Source: CAZULF01 sp964621215 (GTDB lineage: Bacteria > Pseudomonadota > Gammaproteobacteria > UBA1113). Taken from it: a stretch of 11,125 bases of DNA. Every line of letters begins with the position of its first letter. Position 1 is the first letter of the stretch. The notes below the pieces were generated by a model. That model was not told where the DNA came from and made no database searches. It worked only from the letters and a program-made list of their open reading frames with translations. Positions 7,611 through 11,125 of this stretch are shown here, one piece after another. The translations under genes and the position numbers were made by a program. The stretch lies in assembly GCA_964621215.1 (NCBI GenBank), contig CAZULF010000072.1, positions 1-11,125 of the forward strand, written 5' to 3'.

Positions 7611-7627
7611 CGTACATGAGGATATTC

Positions 7628-8719
7628 ATGGCTACCAAAATAAATCGCAAATGGAATTTTTCAGCTGGCCCAGCAACCTTACCGCTAGAGGTATTAGAGC
7701 AAATACAGGCTGATTTATTCGATTGGAGAGGACAAAGTGCCTCGGTGATGGAAATCAGCCATCGTAGCGAAGCGTTTAACGATTTGGTTCGCGAAGCAGA
7801 ACAAGATGTGCGTGATTTATTAAACGTACCAGATAATTATGCGGTGCTCTTCATGAGCACGGGTGCCAATGCACAATTCGCTGCCATACCCATGAATTTA
7901 TTAACGTCGGGTCAAGCAGTCGATTATATCGACACAGGCATTTGGTCGCGACGAGCCATATCCGAAGCTGCACGTTATGCACAAGTGAATGTGGTTGCTA
8001 GCGCACAATCAAATAATTACACTCATATTCCGCCGCGATCTACCTGGAAAATAAATCCCAGCGCGGTTTATTTTCACTATACCGCCAATGAAACTATTGA
8101 TGGACTCGCTTTTCATGACGTACCTCAAGTTGATGTGCCCTTGGTATGTGATATGACATCCTGCTTGTTTGCAGAACCTATCGACATTCGATCGTTTGGA
8201 CTAATTTACGCAGGAGCACAGAAAAATTTTGGTATAGCCGGATTGTGTTTAATCATTATTCGACGCGATTTAATCAAGCCAGCGATGGAATCCACCCCAT
8301 CAGTTTTCCGTTATCAGCTACAGCTCGAAAATCAATCACTTTACAGTACCCCGGCCGTTTTTGCCTGGTATGTTGCTAGTTTAATGTTCAAATGGATGAA
8401 AAAACAGGGTGGTTTGGCGGTGCTATCCCACCTAAATCAGCAAAAAGCAGCTAAACTATATCAAGAGATTGATGCAAGCCAAGGTTTTTATCACAATGCG
8501 ATAGCGCCAGCAGCTCGATCAATTATGAATGTTCCATTGGCATTGCCCTCCGCTGCATTAGAGCAACGCTTTCTCAATGAGGCCGAAGCAGCGGGATTTA
8601 CAGCCTTAAAAGGGCATCGTTTACAGGGTGGCGTACGCATTAGTCTTTACAATGCCATGCCAGAAGAAGCGATTGATGAATTAATTGAATTCATGAGAGT
8701 GTTTCAGCGGAGTCATTAA
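7628..8719 (+). CDS. serC: Phosphoserine aminotransferase
   Basis: The protein has 363 residues; E. coli SerC has 362. It is a class V, PLP-dependent aminotransferase making O-phosphoserine from 3-phosphohydroxypyruvate and glutamate, and it also acts in pyridoxal phosphate synthesis. Landmarks are KWNFSAGPATLP at the N-terminus, SVMEISHRS at 39-47, STGANAQFAAIPMN at 77-90, TGIWSRRA, CDMTS at 174-178 and the PLP Schiff-base lysine K199 in IYAGAQKNFGIAG. I chose the ATG at 7628 because GAGGA lies 5-6 bases upstream and the protein then starts right at the conserved region. The in-frame ATG at 7616 and the open frame back to 7463 run through repeat copy 2. The stop is followed after one base by aroA, so the two are translationally coupled. 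Confidence 0.96.
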   Translation: MATKINRKWNFSAGPATLPLEVLEQIQADLFDWRGQSASVMEISHRSEAFNDLVREAEQDVRDLLNVPDNYAVLFMSTGANAQFAAIPMNLLTSGQAVDYIDTGIWSRRAISEAARYAQVNVVASAQSNNYTHIPPRSTWKINPSAVYFHYTANETIDGLAFHDVPQVDVPLVCDMTSCLFAEPIDIRSFGLIYAGAQKNFGIAGLCLIIIRRDLIKPAMESTPSVFRYQLQLENQSLYSTPAVFAWYVASLMFKWMKKQGGLAVLSHLNQQKAAKLYQEIDASQGFYHNAIAPAARSIMNVPLALPSAALEQRFLNEAEAAGFTALKGHRLQGGVRISLYNAMPEEAIDELIEFMRVFQRSH

Positions 8720-8720
8720 A

Positions 8721-10019
8721 ATGAAACAATTACAAATTGCACCCTCGAAGCCGATCAGTGGCGAAATGATTATGCCGGGTGATAAATCTATCTCACATCG
8801 TGCGATCATGTTGGCTTCCATTGCCGAAGGTAATTCAGAAATACATAATTTCTTAGCTGGCGATGATTGTTTAGCAACCATTGCTGCCATGCATACAATG
8901 GGTGTGGTGATAGAACAAACGGAAGATAATACCGTGATTGTTTCTGGCGTAGGTAAACATGGTTTAAAGGATCCAAATCAAATTTTAAATTTAGGTAACT
9001 CAGGCACTTCAATACGCTTACTCTCAGGTTTACTCGCCGGTCATGGTATTAATGCTATTTTGGAAGGCGATGCTTCGTTGATGACACGCCCGATGAAACG
9101 TGTCGTAGAGCCCTTACAAAGTATGGGCGCACAAATTGTCTGCCCAGATACAGGAAAGCCACCCATTACAGTACAACGAACTAAAAAGCGCTTAAAAGGT
9201 ATAGAGTTTCATTCTAAGGTACCCAGTGCACAGATAAAATCAGCCTTATTATTAGCGGGTCTTTATGCCGAAGGTGAAACTACCGTTACTGAATCAGTGC
9301 TAACTCGCGATCACACAGAGCGTATGTTAGAGTTATTCGGTTATCCCATAAAACGTGATGAAAAATCCGTTACAATTAATGGTGGTGAACGGCTTAAAGG
9401 GACAACAATATATATTCCAGGAGATATTTCTTCTGCCGCATTTTTTTTAGTGGCAGCGGCAATGACGCCTGGAAATGAATTAATTATTCGCGATGTGGGT
9501 GTCAACCCTACCCGTATGGGAGTGATTCATATTTTGTGGGAAATGGGGGCGCGTATTACTATTGAAAATATGCGACAATTAGGCAATGAACCGATAGCTG
9601 ATTTGCATGTTGTAGGTAAACATTTAAAAGGTATTGATATTCCCTTACAACATGTGGCATTAGCTATTGATGAATTTCCCGCTTTATTTATCGCTGCAGC
9701 GAATGCTAGAGGTACTACGACATTACGTGGTGCTAAAGAACTACGTTTAAAAGAAAGTGATCGAATACAAGTAATGGCGAAAGGTTTGCAAACCTTAGGT
9801 ATTGAGGTAGAAACTACCGATGATGGAATTACTATTCATGGTGGACAAATGACCGGTGGCACTATCGATAGCCATGGTGATCATCGTATTGCAATGGCAT
9901 TCGCTATCGCAGGATTTGCAGCTAAAAAACCGATTACAATTCAAAACTGCCAAAATATCACGACTTCATTTCCTAACTTTGTCGAGTTGGCACGAAGTTA
10001 TGGTTTAAGCGTGAGATAA
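8721..10019 (+). CDS. aroA: 3-phosphoshikimate 1-carboxyvinyltransferase (EPSP synthase), class II type
   Basis: The protein has 432 residues. It transfers enolpyruvate from PEP to shikimate-3-phosphate, the sixth step to chorismate. Both inverse alpha-beta domains are represented. Key sites are GDKSISHR at 20-27, NSGTSIR at 93-99, RPMKRV at 123-128, SAQIK at 169-173, RDHTE at 196-200, NPTR at 262-265, D317/E318 in AIDEFP, LRLKESDR at 341-348 and GDHR at 386-389. The four motifs GDK, SAQxK, RxHxE and NxTR are the set used to define class II (CP4-like) EPSP synthases, but the glycine at the glyphosate-critical position (G95) is retained. The start is supported by GGAG 8 bases upstream. serC ends one base before. 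The 3' end overlaps convergent higA by 15 bp. The usual downstream partner cmk is absent here. Confidence 0.97.
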   Translation: MKQLQIAPSKPISGEMIMPGDKSISHRAIMLASIAEGNSEIHNFLAGDDCLATIAAMHTMGVVIEQTEDNTVIVSGVGKHGLKDPNQILNLGNSGTSIRLLSGLLAGHGINAILEGDASLMTRPMKRVVEPLQSMGAQIVCPDTGKPPITVQRTKKRLKGIEFHSKVPSAQIKSALLLAGLYAEGETTVTESVLTRDHTERMLELFGYPIKRDEKSVTINGGERLKGTTIYIPGDISSAAFFLVAAAMTPGNELIIRDVGVNPTRMGVIHILWEMGARITIENMRQLGNEPIADLHVVGKHLKGIDIPLQHVALAIDEFPALFIAAANARGTTTLRGAKELRLKESDRIQVMAKGLQTLGIEVETTDDGITIHGGQMTGGTIDSHGDHRIAMAFAIAGFAAKKPITIQNCQNITTSFPNFVELARSYGLSVR

Positions 10020-10322
10020 TACAGAAAATCGAACTTTAACAAGATTACTGATCTTTTTTAGTTGAGTTTTTATTTCTTTTTTGCGTTCTTCTAAGTCATA
10101 ATCTGCTTGTAAACCTAACCAGAAACCTTCAGATGTGCCCAATGCACAAGCCAAACGTAAGTCCGTATCCGCAGTAATACTACGTTGGCCATGTACTATT
10201 TCATTAATACGACGCGGAGGCACTTGCATATCGCGTGCTAATTGATTTTGGCTAATATCCATAGGAATTAAAAATTCGGCTAGAAGAATTTCTCCAGGAT
10301 GTATATTTTTTAATTTATTCAT
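10005..10322 (-). CDS. higA: HigA-type antitoxin, XRE-family transcriptional regulator
   Basis: This 105-residue protein is the antitoxin of a type II toxin-antitoxin pair. It would bind and neutralise HigB and repress the operon. It shows the VapI/HigA signature: IHPGEILLAEFL at 7-18, helix-turn-helix about 23-45 (ISQNQLARDMQVPPRRINEIVHG), then RSITADTDLRLACALGTSEGFWLGLQADYDLE at 47-78. The Lys/Glu-rich tail is typical. GGGAGAG sits about 5 bases before the ATG, and the start is 15 bases after the higB stop. The last four codons plus stop overlap the end of aroA tail to tail (10005-10019). Confidence 0.95.
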   Translation of the reverse strand: MNKLKNIHPGEILLAEFLIPMDISQNQLARDMQVPPRRINEIVHGQRSITADTDLRLACALGTSEGFWLGLQADYDLEERKKEIKTQLKKISNLVKVRFSVLSHA

Positions 10323-10337
10323 GATGCTCTCCCATTT

Positions 10338-10619
10338 TTAATGGTAATCAACAATTTCAACATTACATACCATGCCATTATTCCAGTTAAAACAAATTCG
10401 CCATTGGTCATTGATGCGAATACTATGTTGTCCTTTACGATCGTGTTTTAAAGCCTCTAGTCGATTATTGGGAGGAATTTTTAAATCCTCCAACGTTAAG
10501 GCATTATTCAACATCCTTAATTTACGCCGGGCTACTTCTTGAATATCTCTTGGCAATTTAGTTGATACTACTCCCCTCCAGATTTTAGAGGTTTCTTTGC
10601 AATGAAAATGTTTGATCAT
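10338..10619 (-). CDS. higB: HigB-type toxin, RelE/ParE superfamily mRNA interferase
   Basis: This 93-residue protein is the usual length for HigB toxins, which cut mRNA in the ribosomal A site. The core ALKHDRKGQHSIRINDQWRICFNW at 56-79 and the C-terminal VEIVDYH are characteristic. D91-Y92-H93 line up with the C-terminal Asp-Tyr-His that is catalytically important in Proteus HigB, and basic residues K58/R61/K62 and R68/R74 are present. The toxin gene comes first, the normal inverted order of higBA loci. No strong Shine-Dalgarno precedes the ATG, which would keep toxin translation low relative to higA. The gene is intact with no frameshift, so the toxin is probably functional. Confidence 0.94.
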   Translation of the reverse strand: MIKHFHCKETSKIWRGVVSTKLPRDIQEVARRKLRMLNNALTLEDLKIPPNNRLEALKHDRKGQHSIRINDQWRICFNWNNGMVCNVEIVDYH

Positions 10620-10655
10620 TTTAATAGGTCGCTAACTTAACTGTTCCTAAGTATG

Positions 10656-10664
10656 ATTATAGCA
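10656..10664 (-). promoter_or_regulatory. Candidate higBA promoter (extended -10)
   Basis: The minus strand reads TGCTATAAT, a perfect -10 with extended TGn. It lies about 37 bases before the higB ATG. A weak -35 (TTGCGT) sits 16 bases upstream and overlaps the palindrome at 10675-10691. Initiation would be near 10649. Confidence 0.6.
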
Positions 10665-10674
10665 AACCTTGGCC

Positions 10675-10691
10675 ATAACGCAATACGTTAT
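10675..10691. promoter_or_regulatory. Candidate HigA operator palindrome
   Basis: ATAACG-CAATA-CGTTAT is a perfect 6-bp inverted repeat with a 5-bp spacer. It covers the position of the -35 of the putative higBA promoter. HigA antitoxins bind palindromes in their own promoters, so a role as autoregulatory operator is a reasonable inference. The arm sequence has not been compared with known HigA sites. Confidence 0.45.
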
Positions 10692-10714
10692 AGTCAATCT
10701 TTTGAATTGGGCTG

Positions 10715-11125
10715 CTAAACTGGTTTTAACAACCGTCCCCCACCCGCCGAACAAACTAAAACACTGCCTGCTTGGGCAGACCAGTCGCCTAATACAAACC
10801 ACTCACGTTGGATTCCGTTATCCATGGCTTGATGGATGCCGGGTTTGTGGATATGGCCATGAATTAGCACAGAGATGTTTTGTTCGCGCATCAGCTGTAA
10901 AAGAGCCGCTTCGTTGGTTTCTAACTGCTGTGGGGGCTTTTTGGCAGTACGTTTTTTGCTGGTATAGCGTAACCAACGAGCGATCAGCTTTCGGACCCAT
11001 AAGGGTAATAACATAAAACGGGCAATGAGCTTAGGATCGCGTACTTTAGCGCGATAGGCCAGGTATTCTTGGTCGTCAGTACAAAGGGTATCGCCGTGTA
11101 ACAATAGGACAGGGGTGCCGTAAAG
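10715..11125 (-). CDS. lpxH: UDP-2,3-diacylglucosamine diphosphatase LpxH, partial (N-terminus beyond right edge)
   Basis: The frame is open from the window edge to TAG at 10715-10717, giving 136 residues. The family is about 240, so roughly the first 100, including the first metal-binding motifs, are missing. The visible part has LLLHGDTLCTDDQEYLAYRAKVRDP, which is diagnostic for LpxH, the metal-binding HGHIHKP at fragment residues 89-95, and REWFVLGDW near the end. LpxH is a calcineurin-like metallophosphoesterase at the inner membrane face. It removes UMP from UDP-2,3-diacylglucosamine to make lipid X for lipid A. higBA follows on the same strand after 95 bp and has its own candidate promoter. 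Confidence 0.95.
   Translation of the reverse strand, partial: LYGTPVLLLHGDTLCTDDQEYLAYRAKVRDPKLIARFMLLPLWVRKLIARWLRYTSKKRTAKKPPQQLETNEAALLQLMREQNISVLIHGHIHKPGIHQAMDNGIQREWFVLGDWSAQAGSVLVCSAGGGRLLKPV

Noticed and set aside
7463..7627. N-terminal extension of SerC by about 55 codons
   Set aside because: The extension is translated repeat sequence. The conserved SerC start and a good Shine-Dalgarno place initiation at 7628.
10041..10059. Weak hairpin AAGAT-TACTG-ATCTT followed by Ts after aroA
   Set aside because: The stem is only five mostly A/T pairs and lies inside higA. It is too weak to call a terminator without RNA data.
10692..10697. TTGACT on the minus strand as a -35 for higBA
   Set aside because: It is 30 bases from the TATAAT, too far for a sigma70 promoter.
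10669..11016. 115-codon plus-strand open frame
   Set aside because: It is antisense to lpxH, whose LpxH motifs are unmistakable.

Overview
The window is a compact stretch of chromosome from an AT-rich gammaproteobacterium. The proteins look closest to the Legionellales/Coxiella-like side of the class. This placement is inferred from the gyrA-serC-aroA order, the class II type of AroA, the ubiG/HAD-phosphatase pair beside gyrA, and E. coli-like YeaG/YeaH. No species can be named from sequence alone.

Layout, left to right. (1) Positions 1-3102, minus strand: a stress operon reading prkA(yeaG)-yeaH. yeaH runs off the left edge and is open to position 1. A sigmaS-like -10 element lies just upstream of prkA. 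(2) 3201-3431: a 231-bp palindromic MITE-like repeat. (3) 3428-4792, minus strand: ubiG followed by a HAD phosphatase (gph/mupP type). (4) 4793-4895: divergent promoter region. (5) 4896-10019, plus strand: gyrA, a second, internally deleted copy of the same repeat (7453-7610), then serC and aroA separated by one base. (6) 10005-11125, minus strand: a higB-higA toxin-antitoxin operon whose antitoxin gene overlaps the 3' end of aroA by 15 bp, preceded by the C-terminal part of lpxH, cut by the right edge.

Functionally this is mostly housekeeping: DNA supercoiling (GyrA), serine/PLP and chorismate synthesis (SerC, AroA), ubiquinone (UbiG), phosphate-ester salvage (HAD phosphatase), lipid A (LpxH) and a stationary-phase/stress kinase module (PrkA-YeaH). 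The accessory elements are the two repeats and higBA.

The most notable structure is the repeat pair. Terminal arms of about 32 bp enclose inner features. In both copies the outermost bases supply the TAG stop codon of the neighbouring gene (gph and gyrA), from opposite ends of the element. I found no clear undescribed multi-gene system. The second-look items are the stop-supplying repeats, the higBA operator and antisense overlap, the sigmaS-like prkA promoter, and a possibly leaderless ubiG transcript.
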